A program made the translations under genes and the position numbers. Shown piece after piece: positions 17,730 through 25,707 of a DNA stretch of 58,917 nt. Source of the DNA: Prevotella sp. (GTDB taxonomy: Bacteria; Bacteroidota; Bacteroidia; Bacteroidales; Bacteroidaceae); contig JAFPWS010000069.1 in NCBI GenBank assembly GCA_017412705.1, positions 1-58,917 of the forward strand, given 5' to 3'. The stretch's first letter is position 1. Each line of letters begins with the position of its first letter. A model generated the notes under the pieces. It worked only from the letters and a program-made list of their open reading frames with translations, did no database searches and was not told the DNA's origin.

Positions 17730-19850
17730 ATGGCAACGACAAAGAAGACTACGGAAAAGGCACCTGCCAAGAAAGCATCTGCCAAAAAGACAACAACGGC
17801 TAAGAAGGCCGCTCCCAAGAAAACGGTGAAGAAGGTGGAAGCACCCCATATAGGACTGGTGATGAACGACTCGTGGCTGGAGCCCTTCGAGCAAGCCATT
17901 CGCGGACGTCACGACCACGCGCTTTGGAAGATTGGTCAACTGACCAAGAACGGCAAGCAGACCCTGTCGCAGTTCGCATCAGGACACCTCTACTTCGGAC
18001 TTCACAAGCTTGCCAAAGGGTGGGTGTTCCGCGAGTGGGCCCCCAATGCTACGGAGATTTACCTTATCGGCGACTTCAATAATTGGCAGGAGAACGAGAA
18101 GTATAAGTGCAAGCGCATAGAAGGTACGGGCAACTGGGAGCTGAAGCTCTCTGAGAAAGCCATCAAGCACGGTGACCTGTATAAGATGAAGGTGAAGTGG
18201 AACGGTGGCGAAGGTGAGCGTATTCCTGCCTGGTGCCGCCGTGTGGTACAGGACGACCAAACAAAGATATTCTCTGCCCAGGTGTGGAATCCCGAGAAAC
18301 CCTACGTATTCAAGAAGAAGACCTTCAAGCCCGACAAGAGTCCGTTGCTCATCTATGAGTGCCATGTGGGTATGGGACAGGATGCTGAGAAGGTAGGCTC
18401 GTACAAGGAGTTCACCGAGAAAGTGCTGCCACGTGTCAAGAAAGACGGCTACAACGCCATTCAGGTGATGGCCATCCAGGAACACCCCTACTACGGCTCG
18501 TTCGGCTATCACGTCAGCTCGTTCTTTGCTCCCTCCAGCCGTTTCGGCACGCCTGAGGAACTGAAGGAGATGATTGATACGGCGCATAAGATGGGCATTG
18601 CTGTCATCATGGATATCGTCCACTCTCATGCCGTGAAGAACGAGGTGGAAGGCTTGGGCAACCTCTGTGGCGACCCCAACCAGTTCTTCTATCCTGGTGA
18701 TCGTCACGAGCATCCGGCATGGGACTCGCTCTGTTTCGACTACGGCAAGGACGACGTGTTGCACTTCCTGCTTTCCAACTGCAAATACTGGCTCGAGGAG
18801 TATAAGTTCGACGGTTTCCGTTTCGACGGTGTCACCTCTATGCTCTACTACTCTCATGGCTTGGGTGAGGCGTTCGGTGGCTACGGTGACTATTTCAACG
18901 GTCACGAGGACGACAATGCCATCTGCTACCTGACGCTGGCCAACTGCCTGATTCATGAAGTGAACCCGCAGGCCATCACCATTGCCGAGGAGGTAAGCGG
19001 TATGCCCGGATTGGCAGCGAAGTTTGAGGATGGAGGCTATGGCTTCGACTATCGTATGGCCATGAACATCCCCGACTACTGGATCAAGACCATCAAGGAG
19101 GTGCGCGACGAGGATATCAACGTATGCTCCATCTTCTGGGAGGTTAAGAACCGCCGTCCTGATGAAAAGACCATCTCGTACTGCGAGAGTCACGACCAGG
19201 CACTGGTGGGCGACAAGACCATCATCTTCCGCCTCATCGACGCTGACATGTACTGGCACTTCAAGAAAGGAGACGAAAATGATATGGTACATCGAGGCAT
19301 TGCCTTGCACAAGATGATTCGTCTGGTGACGGCAGGTGCCATCAATGGCGGCTACCTGAACTTCATGGGTAATGAGTTCGGACACCCAGAGTGGATTGAC
19401 TTCCCACGTGAGGGTAACGGATGGTCGTACAAATATGCCCGTCGCCAGTGGAACCTTGTGGATAACAAGGAATTATGTTATCACTGGCTTGGCGATTTCG
19501 ACCAGAAGATGCTTGAGGTCATCAAGAGCCAGAAGAATTTCCAGGCAACGCCCGTGACAGAAATCTGGCACGACGATGGCGACCAGGTGCTCTGCTACAT
19601 GCGTGGCGACCTTGTCTTCGTCTTCAACTTCTCGCCCACACGCAGCTATACCGACTATGGATTCCTTGTTCCTACAGGTTCCTATGAGGTGGTACTCAAC
19701 ACCGATGCGAAAGAGTTTGGAGGCAATGGCTTTGCTGACGACAGCGTGACACACATCACCAACTATGACCCGCTCTATGTGCAAGACCATAAGGAGTGGC
19801 TCAAACTCTACATTCCTGCTCGTTCGGCTGTGGTGCTGAAAAAGCAGTAA
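17730..19850 (+). CDS. glgB: 1,4-alpha-glucan branching enzyme with histone-like N-terminal tail
   Basis: Forms the alpha-1,6 branches of glycogen. The protein has 706 residues: a CBM48 domain (about 80-180), a GH13 catalytic barrel with the nucleophile D366 in FRFDGVTSML, the acid/base E420 in IAEEVSGMPG and the transition-state pair in ESHDQAL, and a C-terminal beta domain. It resembles the eukaryote-type (GH13_8) enzymes more than E. coli GlgB. The first roughly 38 residues are nearly all Lys, Ala and Thr (KKTT, AKKASAKK, AKKAAPKK), like histone H1 or AlgP tails; this is not part of any GH13 fold. It follows the YhcH gene by 5 bases. A clear terminator follows. Confidence 0.95.
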   Translation: MATTKKTTEKAPAKKASAKKTTTAKKAAPKKTVKKVEAPHIGLVMNDSWLEPFEQAIRGRHDHALWKIGQLTKNGKQTLSQFASGHLYFGLHKLAKGWVFREWAPNATEIYLIGDFNNWQENEKYKCKRIEGTGNWELKLSEKAIKHGDLYKMKVKWNGGEGERIPAWCRRVVQDDQTKIFSAQVWNPEKPYVFKKKTFKPDKSPLLIYECHVGMGQDAEKVGSYKEFTEKVLPRVKKDGYNAIQVMAIQEHPYYGSFGYHVSSFFAPSSRFGTPEELKEMIDTAHKMGIAVIMDIVHSHAVKNEVEGLGNLCGDPNQFFYPGDRHEHPAWDSLCFDYGKDDVLHFLLSNCKYWLEEYKFDGFRFDGVTSMLYYSHGLGEAFGGYGDYFNGHEDDNAICYLTLANCLIHEVNPQAITIAEEVSGMPGLAAKFEDGGYGFDYRMAMNIPDYWIKTIKEVRDEDINVCSIFWEVKNRRPDEKTISYCESHDQALVGDKTIIFRLIDADMYWHFKKGDENDMVHRGIALHKMIRLVTAGAINGGYLNFMGNEFGHPEWIDFPREGNGWSYKYARRQWNLVDNKELCYHWLGDFDQKMLEVIKSQKNFQATPVTEIWHDDGDQVLCYMRGDLVFVFNFSPTRSYTDYGFLVPTGSYEVVLNTDAKEFGGNGFADDSVTHITNYDPLYVQDHKEWLKLYIPARSAVVLKKQ

Positions 19851-19870
19851 AAAGAGGGATAAAAACAAGG

Positions 19871-19905
19871 AAGACGGGATGCATCAGCGTCCCGTCTTTC
19901 TTTTA
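19871..19905 (+). terminator. Rho-independent terminator after glgB
   Basis: AAGACGGGA (19871-19879) and TCCCGTCTT (19890-19898) form a 9-base stem with a 10-base loop, followed by TCTTTTA, 21 bases after the glgB stop. Confidence 0.8.
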
Positions 19906-19975
19906 TATTCGTCAATTTGTATGTGCAAAAGCACATTTTTTTGCCAAAATGCTATCAGTTTCCAATAAAATTTAG

Positions 19976-19983
19976 TAATTTTG
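19976..19983 (+). promoter_or_regulatory. Promoter of dapA (-7 element)
   Basis: TAATTTTG, exact TAnnTTTG match, 33 bases before the dapA ATG. It may also drive the downstream araC-type and partner-switching genes, which show no clear promoter. Confidence 0.6.
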
Positions 19984-20016
19984 CACACAAGTAAGTAAGA
20001 ATTCTTAATTTATTTT

Positions 20017-20904
20017 ATGGTACGTAATATCTTCAAAGGGCTGGGCATCGCACTTGTAACACCCTTCAAAGAGGACGGATCGGTGGACTATAAGGCGCTG
20101 ATTCGTCTGGTGGACTATCAGCTTGACAACGGCGCCGACTTCCTGTGCATCCTGGCTACAACAGGTGAAACTCCTACATTAACTGCCGAGGAAAAGCAGA
20201 AGATTAAGGAAACGATTGTAAGTCTCGTCAATGGCCGTGTGCCCATCCTGATGGGTTGTGGTGGCAACAATACGGCAGCCATCATAGAAGAACTGCAGAC
20301 ACGCGACTTTCAGGGTATCGACGGCATCCTGAGCGTATGCCCTTATTACAACAAGCCTTCTCAGGAGGGACTCTATCAGCACTTCAAGGCCATTGCCAAT
20401 GCCACCAGTTTGCCGGTAGTGCTCTACAATGTTCCTGGTCGTACGGGCGTCAACATGACGGCAGCTACTACCGTCCGTCTGGCTCACGACTGCGAGAACA
20501 TCATCGCTATCAAGGAAGCTTCGGGCAATCTGGAGCAGGTGGACGAGATTATCAAGAACAAGCCTCGCAAGTTTGACGTCATCTCGGGTGACGACGCGCT
20601 GACCTTCCCCATGATTTCCTGTGGTGCTGTTGGTGTCATCAGTGTCATCGGCAATGCGCTGCCCAAGGAGTTCTCAAAGATGATCAGGCTGCAGATGAAG
20701 GGCGAGTACGATCCTGCCCGCAAGATTCATCACCGCTTCATAGACCTGTTTTCGTTGCTCTTTGTCGACGGTAATCCGGCAGGCGTGAAGGCCATGTTGC
20801 ACGAGATGGGATATATTGAGAATGTGCTCCGTCTGCCTCTGGTGCCTACCCGCATCTCGACGCTTCAGCGCATGAGCGAGATCATGAAGGAACTGAAAAT
20901 CTAG
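20017..20904 (+). CDS. dapA: 4-hydroxy-tetrahydrodipicolinate synthase
   Basis: Condenses pyruvate with aspartate semialdehyde, the first committed step to lysine and the diaminopimelate of peptidoglycan. The 295-residue protein has the Schiff-base lysine K166 in IIAIKEASG, Y137 in LYNVPGRTG and the T48-T49 pair in ATTGETPTL, all in the expected order. Length matches the family. The AraC-type regulator follows 28 bases downstream on the same strand, so it may share the transcript. Confidence 0.97.
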   Translation: MVRNIFKGLGIALVTPFKEDGSVDYKALIRLVDYQLDNGADFLCILATTGETPTLTAEEKQKIKETIVSLVNGRVPILMGCGGNNTAAIIEELQTRDFQGIDGILSVCPYYNKPSQEGLYQHFKAIANATSLPVVLYNVPGRTGVNMTAATTVRLAHDCENIIAIKEASGNLEQVDEIIKNKPRKFDVISGDDALTFPMISCGAVGVISVIGNALPKEFSKMIRLQMKGEYDPARKIHHRFIDLFSLLFVDGNPAGVKAMLHEMGYIENVLRLPLVPTRISTLQRMSEIMKELKI

Positions 20905-20932
20905 TGCGGAGTTGAATTTTTTGAGTAGAGAG

Positions 20933-21817
20933 ATGGAAGAGTCAAGAGTCATACACGAGATAACCCCCTTGATGGGTAAGGACGCCCTCTATATTGCCGA
21001 CCGCAGGAAGAAGGAGTTTACCTATCCCATTCACAACCACGAGGTGTTTGAACTCAATTTCGTGGAACATGCTGCTGGAGTGCGTCGTATCGTGGGTGAC
21101 TCCAACGAGGTGATAGGCGACTATGACCTGGTGCTCATCACGTCGCCCGATCTGGAGCATGTCTGGGAGCAGAACACCTGTACCAACGAGGATATCCGCG
21201 AGGTGACCATTCAGTTCTATCTGGATATGAGCGACGACGGTTTTCTGTCGCGCAACCCCTTCTACTCCATGCGCAAGATGCTGCTGGAGGCCCGTAAGGG
21301 TCTTGCCTTCCCCGTAGAGGACATCATGAGGGTCTATCACTACATCGACACGCTGAGCTCTGTCAAGGACAGCTTCTATGCCGTCATCCAGTTCCTGACT
21401 CTGCTGCACGAACTCTCCAAGAGTGCTAAAGCGCGTCCGCTGGCTACATCCAGCTATGCAAAGGTCGAGGTGGAGAGCGACTCGCGAAGGGTGCTGAAGG
21501 TGAAGAACTTCATAGCCAAGAACTATATGGATGAGATACGCCTGGCAACGCTGGCTGAAATAGCGGGCATGAGCCCGTCGGCCTTTAGCCGTTTCTTCAA
21601 GCTCCATACAGGGCGCAATCTCTCGGAATACATCATAGAACAACGTTTGGGCTACGCCAGTCGCATGCTGGTGGATACGACGAAGAGCGTTGCGGAAATA
21701 AGCTACCAGAGCGGATTCAACAATCTGAGCAACTTCAACCGCATCTTCAAGAAGCGAAAAGGGTGCTCGCCCTCAGAGTTCCGTGAGAACTACCACAAGA
21801 CGCGCATCATAGTCTAA
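20933..21817 (+). CDS. AraC-family transcriptional regulator
   Basis: The 294-residue protein has an N-terminal cupin-like sensor region (PIHNHEVFELNFVEH) and a C-terminal double helix-turn-helix domain from about residue 195 (LATLAEIAGMSPSAFSRFFK and ISYQSGFNNLSNFNRIFKK), with the closing GCSPSEFREN typical of AraC proteins. The frame can be opened to a TTG at 20912, but the ATG at 20933 is the natural start. It sits between dapA and the SpoIIE phosphatase gene (34 bases), which makes it a candidate regulator of that module. The ligand cannot be read from sequence. Confidence 0.92.
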   Translation: MEESRVIHEITPLMGKDALYIADRRKKEFTYPIHNHEVFELNFVEHAAGVRRIVGDSNEVIGDYDLVLITSPDLEHVWEQNTCTNEDIREVTIQFYLDMSDDGFLSRNPFYSMRKMLLEARKGLAFPVEDIMRVYHYIDTLSSVKDSFYAVIQFLTLLHELSKSAKARPLATSSYAKVEVESDSRRVLKVKNFIAKNYMDEIRLATLAEIAGMSPSAFSRFFKLHTGRNLSEYIIEQRLGYASRMLVDTTKSVAEISYQSGFNNLSNFNRIFKKRKGCSPSEFRENYHKTRIIV

Positions 21818-21851
21818 GACCACAGAACAGCAATAACTAAAATAATAAACG

Positions 21852-23861
21852 ATGTCATTACGAGCCATATTCCTTGTCCTTAGCCTGCAGGTTTCCCTCA
21901 TTGCAACGATGCGGGCCGACGATTTGGACCATGCGAGGAACGTCGTCCGTCAATATGAGGGGACGAGCAACATCGATACGTTGGCTATGGCTCTCGCTGC
22001 TCGCGACGCAGCGTTCTACAATTACGGCATGAGCGACTCCGTGCTCCACTATACCCACTTGGATATGGAGCGTCTGAAGGGGTTCAAGAAGTGGAAACAA
22101 TACTTCGAGGTATGGATGTACCGCATTAATACCTATATTTATTATAATAACCAGAAGTCTTTGGCGCTGCGCGAAGTGCAGGCCATGAGGGAGGAAACCA
22201 AGGAACTCGATAATATATATGGAATGGGTATTGCCTACTATACGATGGGTAATGTCTACTATTGTATGGGCAGCCTCGACGAGAGTGCCGATGCCTACCA
22301 GAAAGGTTTGGACATCCTCTCGGAGATTAGCCCCCTGCCGCCTGTCATTCCGGAGCTTTACTCCAACTATGGCGATGTGCTCAATGAGCAGAAGAAATAC
22401 CAGCAGCTGCGCGAACTGACCGTCAGATGGAAGAGCTTCTTGGAAATCTTTATCCCCGCCAACGAGCTGACGGATTCAGAGAAAGACATCTCGTGGTTCT
22501 ATTACGACATTGCCTGCACACAGGCAGCCTTGGGACTGAACGATACGCAACAGGCTGAGAAAACTCTACAGGAGGCACATAAGCATATTCCTCTGAATAT
22601 GGACTTTCTGGAGAAGTCGTGGTTGTCGCATATGGCTCAGCTGCGGATGAAACAGGGCAATTACCTGGAGGCCTTCCAGCTGAACAACCGCCGTTTGGAT
22701 ATGGTGGAGGCCGGGGAGGACAAGTATAGCTATATTGGCGACCTGGTGCAGCGTGCAGAAATATTGTCACACTTAGGACAACACCGGGAGTCGGCCTTGC
22801 TCTATCGCAACCTCTATCTCACCTTCGACTCCATCAACCGTGCCGGCACCAAGAGTCAGCTGGCGGAGATGAACACCATCTTCCAGGTGGACGACCTGAA
22901 GATGCAGCAGGAGCGCGAGCAGTTCCGCCTGATGATGGTCATCGTCGGCATCATTGTTCTGGCACTGGTCATCTTCACCGTTTTCCGCTTGATAGCTGCC
23001 CGTCGTCTGAAGAAGGCCCACGACCAGCTGCAGGAGACGCACGAGCAGCTGCTGACGGCCTACGACCAGTTGGAGGAGACCACAGCGGCTAAGGAACGTA
23101 TTGAGAGCGACCTGCGTATTGCCCGAAATATCCAGATGGGTATGGTGCCCCGCAACTTCCCAGAGCGCAACGACCTCGACATCTATGGTTCGATGACGCC
23201 GGCTAAGGAGGTTGGTGGTGACCTGTACGGCTATCATCTCGTACCTGAGAACCCAGACGAGAAAAAGCCTGCCCGCCTGTACTTCTGCTTGGGTGACGTC
23301 AGTGGCAAGGGTGTTCCGGCCTCGCTCTTTATGGCTCAGGCCACCCGTCTGTTCCGTACGTTGGCAGCACAGGAGATGATGCCTGCGGAGATAGCGACAC
23401 GCATCAACAACGCCCTCTCTGGCGAGGACAACGAGACGTGTATGTTCGTCACGATGTTCCTCGGACTTATAGACCTCTCAACAGGGCATCTCGACTTCTG
23501 CAATGCTGGTCACAATCCACCTGTATTGCTTCGCAACGGTAAGCCCGAGTTCATCGAGATGATTCCCAACGCCCCCATCGGCCTGATTCCAGGCTTGGAG
23601 TATGAGGGCGAGGAGATTGCCGACATCAGCAACAGTCCGTTGTTTGTTTATACAGACGGTCTCAACGAGGCCGAAAACCGCCAGCAGGAGCAGTTCACCG
23701 ACGAGCGCCTGCTCGAAATCATGGAGCTGACTCCCTTCGAGAGTTGTCAGCAGACGGTGGAGTTGTTGCGCGACGAGGTAGAGCGTCATCGCGACGGTGC
23801 TGAGCCTAACGACGACCTCACCATGCTTTGTGTGAAAGTAACCAGACAAAATACTAAATAA
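21852..23861 (+). CDS. Membrane-bound SpoIIE/RsbU-type protein phosphatase with TPR sensor region
   Basis: A PPM-type serine phosphatase that would dephosphorylate a STAS-domain protein. The 669-residue protein has a signal sequence, helical TPR-like repeats (about 95-330), one membrane helix (about 358-380), a coiled coil (383-420) and a C-terminal phosphatase domain (about 420-666). Metal-binding motifs are present: EVGGDLYGY, GDVSGKGVPA near 480, TDGLNEAEN and PNDDLTML. The layout suggests an extracytoplasmic TPR sensor controlling a cytoplasmic phosphatase. The next genes encode an RsbW-like kinase and a STAS protein, its probable partners. Confidence 0.92.
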   Translation: MSLRAIFLVLSLQVSLIATMRADDLDHARNVVRQYEGTSNIDTLAMALAARDAAFYNYGMSDSVLHYTHLDMERLKGFKKWKQYFEVWMYRINTYIYYNNQKSLALREVQAMREETKELDNIYGMGIAYYTMGNVYYCMGSLDESADAYQKGLDILSEISPLPPVIPELYSNYGDVLNEQKKYQQLRELTVRWKSFLEIFIPANELTDSEKDISWFYYDIACTQAALGLNDTQQAEKTLQEAHKHIPLNMDFLEKSWLSHMAQLRMKQGNYLEAFQLNNRRLDMVEAGEDKYSYIGDLVQRAEILSHLGQHRESALLYRNLYLTFDSINRAGTKSQLAEMNTIFQVDDLKMQQEREQFRLMMVIVGIIVLALVIFTVFRLIAARRLKKAHDQLQETHEQLLTAYDQLEETTAAKERIESDLRIARNIQMGMVPRNFPERNDLDIYGSMTPAKEVGGDLYGYHLVPENPDEKKPARLYFCLGDVSGKGVPASLFMAQATRLFRTLAAQEMMPAEIATRINNALSGEDNETCMFVTMFLGLIDLSTGHLDFCNAGHNPPVLLRNGKPEFIEMIPNAPIGLIPGLEYEGEEIADISNSPLFVYTDGLNEAENRQQEQFTDERLLEIMELTPFESCQQTVELLRDEVERHRDGAEPNDDLTMLCVKVTRQNTK

Positions 23862-23881
23862 CTAAATCTATAAAAAGAGGT

Positions 23882-24289
23882 ATGAAGAAAAAGCTAACAT
23901 TAAAAAACCAGGTAGGTGAATTGGAGCGCGTCAACCAGTTCGTCGAGGAAATCGGTGAGGAACTGGGCCTGGACATGGAGCTTCAGATGAACCTTAACTT
24001 GGTGATGGAGGAGATGGTGTCTAACGTCATCTTCTATGCGTATCCCGAGGGTAAGACGGCCGATATTGAGTTGCAGGCCGAGTCCAACGGGAAGGAACTG
24101 ACCTTCGTGCTCAGCGACCAAGGAAAGGAGTTCGACCCCACAGCCAAAGAGGATGCTGACCCTGATGTCAACCCCATAGACCGCGAGATAGGAGGCATGG
24201 GCATCTACATTGTCAAGAACATCATGAACCAGGTGACTTATCAGCGTCTGGAGGGTAAGAACCTGCTGACAATGACTAAAAAGATATAG
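23882..24289 (+). CDS. RsbW/SpoIIAB-like anti-sigma serine kinase
   Basis: A 135-residue GHKL-type ATPase of the kind that phosphorylates STAS proteins and holds a partner protein inactive. It has the N box in LNLVMEEMVSNVIFYAYP, the G1 motif VLSDQGKEFDPTA and the G2-like GGMGIYIVKNIM. Size fits the family (about 130-160). It follows the SpoIIE gene by 20 bases and precedes the STAS gene by 36 bases. No sigma factor gene is near, so the partner it sequesters is unknown. Confidence 0.9.
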   Translation: MKKKLTLKNQVGELERVNQFVEEIGEELGLDMELQMNLNLVMEEMVSNVIFYAYPEGKTADIELQAESNGKELTFVLSDQGKEFDPTAKEDADPDVNPIDREIGGMGIYIVKNIMNQVTYQRLEGKNLLTMTKKI

Positions 24290-24325
24290 GAAAACAAAAC
24301 GTTAAACATAAAAATATTAAGCATT

Positions 24326-24637
24326 ATGACACAGATTATTAAAGAAGGTGGTAAGACCATCATTAAGACCGGCGAGCGTATTGACACAATGAATGCCGCT
24401 CAGTTCGAACAAGACATCCAGCCTGCATTGGCTGACGGTGGTGTAGACCTCGAGATGGACTGCACAGCTCTTAACTACATGGCTTCTTCAGGCCTGCGCA
24501 TCATCCAGAAGACTATGCGTACTGTCATGCAGCAGCGCGGTCAGTTCAAGATAACCAATGTGAGCCCGGAAATCTACAAGGTGTTGGCTATGACTGGTTT
24601 CACCAAGTTTATGAAGGTTGAGAAGAAGGCAGAATAA
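24326..24637 (+). CDS. STAS-domain anti-anti-sigma factor-like protein
   Basis: A 103-residue single STAS domain, like SpoIIAA or RsbV. The phosphorylation loop reads LNYMASSGLRII, with S54/S55 at the place of the regulatory serine. In the known systems the unphosphorylated form binds the kinase and frees its target. It lies between the kinase and the histidine-less HATPase, 15 bases from the latter. Confidence 0.92.
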   Translation: MTQIIKEGGKTIIKTGERIDTMNAAQFEQDIQPALADGGVDLEMDCTALNYMASSGLRIIQKTMRTVMQQRGQFKITNVSPEIYKVLAMTGFTKFMKVEKKAE

Positions 24638-24652
24638 AATCATCGTAGCATT

Positions 24653-25579
24653 ATGATATACGTGGTAATAGTATTGGTCATTCTGGTAGTAGCCTTGGGC
24701 TATGCCCTCTACACAAACAACCAGAAGGACAAGGTGGAGGCCGAGGAGCAGCAACGTCTGCTCGACGACTATCAGCGTCGTGTCAACGAACAGCAGAAGC
24801 TGCTCGAGGACTATCGTGCGCTGGAGAAGAATTTCGACAATGTCGGCGAGGGCTATGAGCAGGCACTGCTGGCCTTCGACAAGATGAACGAGGACCAGGA
24901 GAAGTCCAAGAAGGCCAACGAAACCCTGCAGAAGACTGTGGCTTCGCTGCAGGAGACCAATGCCCGTCTGCAGGAGAACGCTCAGAAGAAGGCTGAGGCA
25001 ATGACGCGGATTATCAGCGACCTGCTGCAGCTGGCCAGCACCCAGAGCGACGGTAAGCTGTCTGCCCTTGTCGGAAAGATAACCGATCTGGAAGACTTGC
25101 CTGCCGACCAGGCTCCCTTCGAGCGTGGCGACAACCCTGTAGTACCCCAGATAGCAGAACAGGCCGTGCAGCTCTCAGGCATCGACAAGGCTCAGTACAT
25201 CAAGTTCGAACAGGAGGTCGATCCTTCAGCAGCTGCCACCATGCTGCTCACCAATCAACCCAAGGCTGTACGTGCGCTGACTCATCTGCTCGACAACGCC
25301 CTCAAGTTCACCACCGATGGCAGCGTCAAACTCATCGTCAGTGTCGATATGGACAAGATGCTGGCCGTCTATGCTGTCGAGGATACAGGCTCAGGCATTG
25401 AGGCTGCTGATGCGGAGCGCATCTTCGAACCCTATGTCAAGCTGAACCAGTATTTCGACGGACAAGGCATCGGACTCACCGTAGCCCGCAACATTGCCCG
25501 CCGACTGGGTGGCGACATCGTGCTCGAAAATGCTAAGGAAGGCACAGGTTCACGCTTCGTGCTCACACTGCCAATTTGA
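24653..25579 (+). CDS. Membrane-anchored histidine-kinase-like ATPase without phospho-acceptor histidine
   Basis: The 308-residue protein has an N-terminal membrane helix (about 2-20), a long coiled coil (about 25-125) and a C-terminal HATPase domain with N box HLLDNALKFT, G1 VEDTGSGI, F box RIFEPYV and G2 GQGIGLTVARN. The place where a dimerisation helix with its H-E-x-x-x-P should be (near EAMTRIISDLLQLAS) has no histidine. It therefore cannot be a standard autophosphorylating sensor kinase, and may be a scaffold, an ATP switch or a kinase of another protein. Last gene of the partner-switching set. Confidence 0.85.
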   Translation: MIYVVIVLVILVVALGYALYTNNQKDKVEAEEQQRLLDDYQRRVNEQQKLLEDYRALEKNFDNVGEGYEQALLAFDKMNEDQEKSKKANETLQKTVASLQETNARLQENAQKKAEAMTRIISDLLQLASTQSDGKLSALVGKITDLEDLPADQAPFERGDNPVVPQIAEQAVQLSGIDKAQYIKFEQEVDPSAAATMLLTNQPKAVRALTHLLDNALKFTTDGSVKLIVSVDMDKMLAVYAVEDTGSGIEAADAERIFEPYVKLNQYFDGQGIGLTVARNIARRLGGDIVLENAKEGTGSRFVLTLPI

Positions 25580-25583
25580 TTAT

Positions 25584-25676
25584 GAACACGCCCTTTCGGG
25601 GGTGTACCCAAGCGAAGGCTGCTCACATACCGACTGAGCAGCCTTCGTATTACGATTGAAGTCCCTTCAGTCGGCA
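25584..25676 (+). repeat. Intergenic hairpins and shared repeat motifs
   Basis: Between the HATPase and surface-protein genes lie: an imperfect hairpin ACACGCCC/GGGGGTGT (25586-25605), a perfect 13-base inverted repeat CGAAGGCTGCTCA / TGAGCAGCCTTCG (25613-25625 and 25635-25647), the 12-mer TTCGTATTACGA (25644-25655) that recurs at 35707-35718, and GAAGTCCCTTCAGTCGGCA (25658-25676) that recurs in the dnaJ-like gene. No T-tract follows the long hairpin, so a plain terminator is unlikely. Confidence 0.65.
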
Positions 25677-25707
25677 TACGATTTTAAAACTAAAAATTGC
25701 AATCATC

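Noticed and set aside
17979-19385. 468-codon open frame antisense to glgB
   Set aside because: Exact shadow of a strongly coding region; composition is typical of antisense of GC-rich codons and no family is recognisable.
24653-25579. Annotating the last gene of the module as a full sensor histidine kinase
   Set aside because: The acceptor histidine and HisKA motif are absent, so only the ATPase part can be supported.
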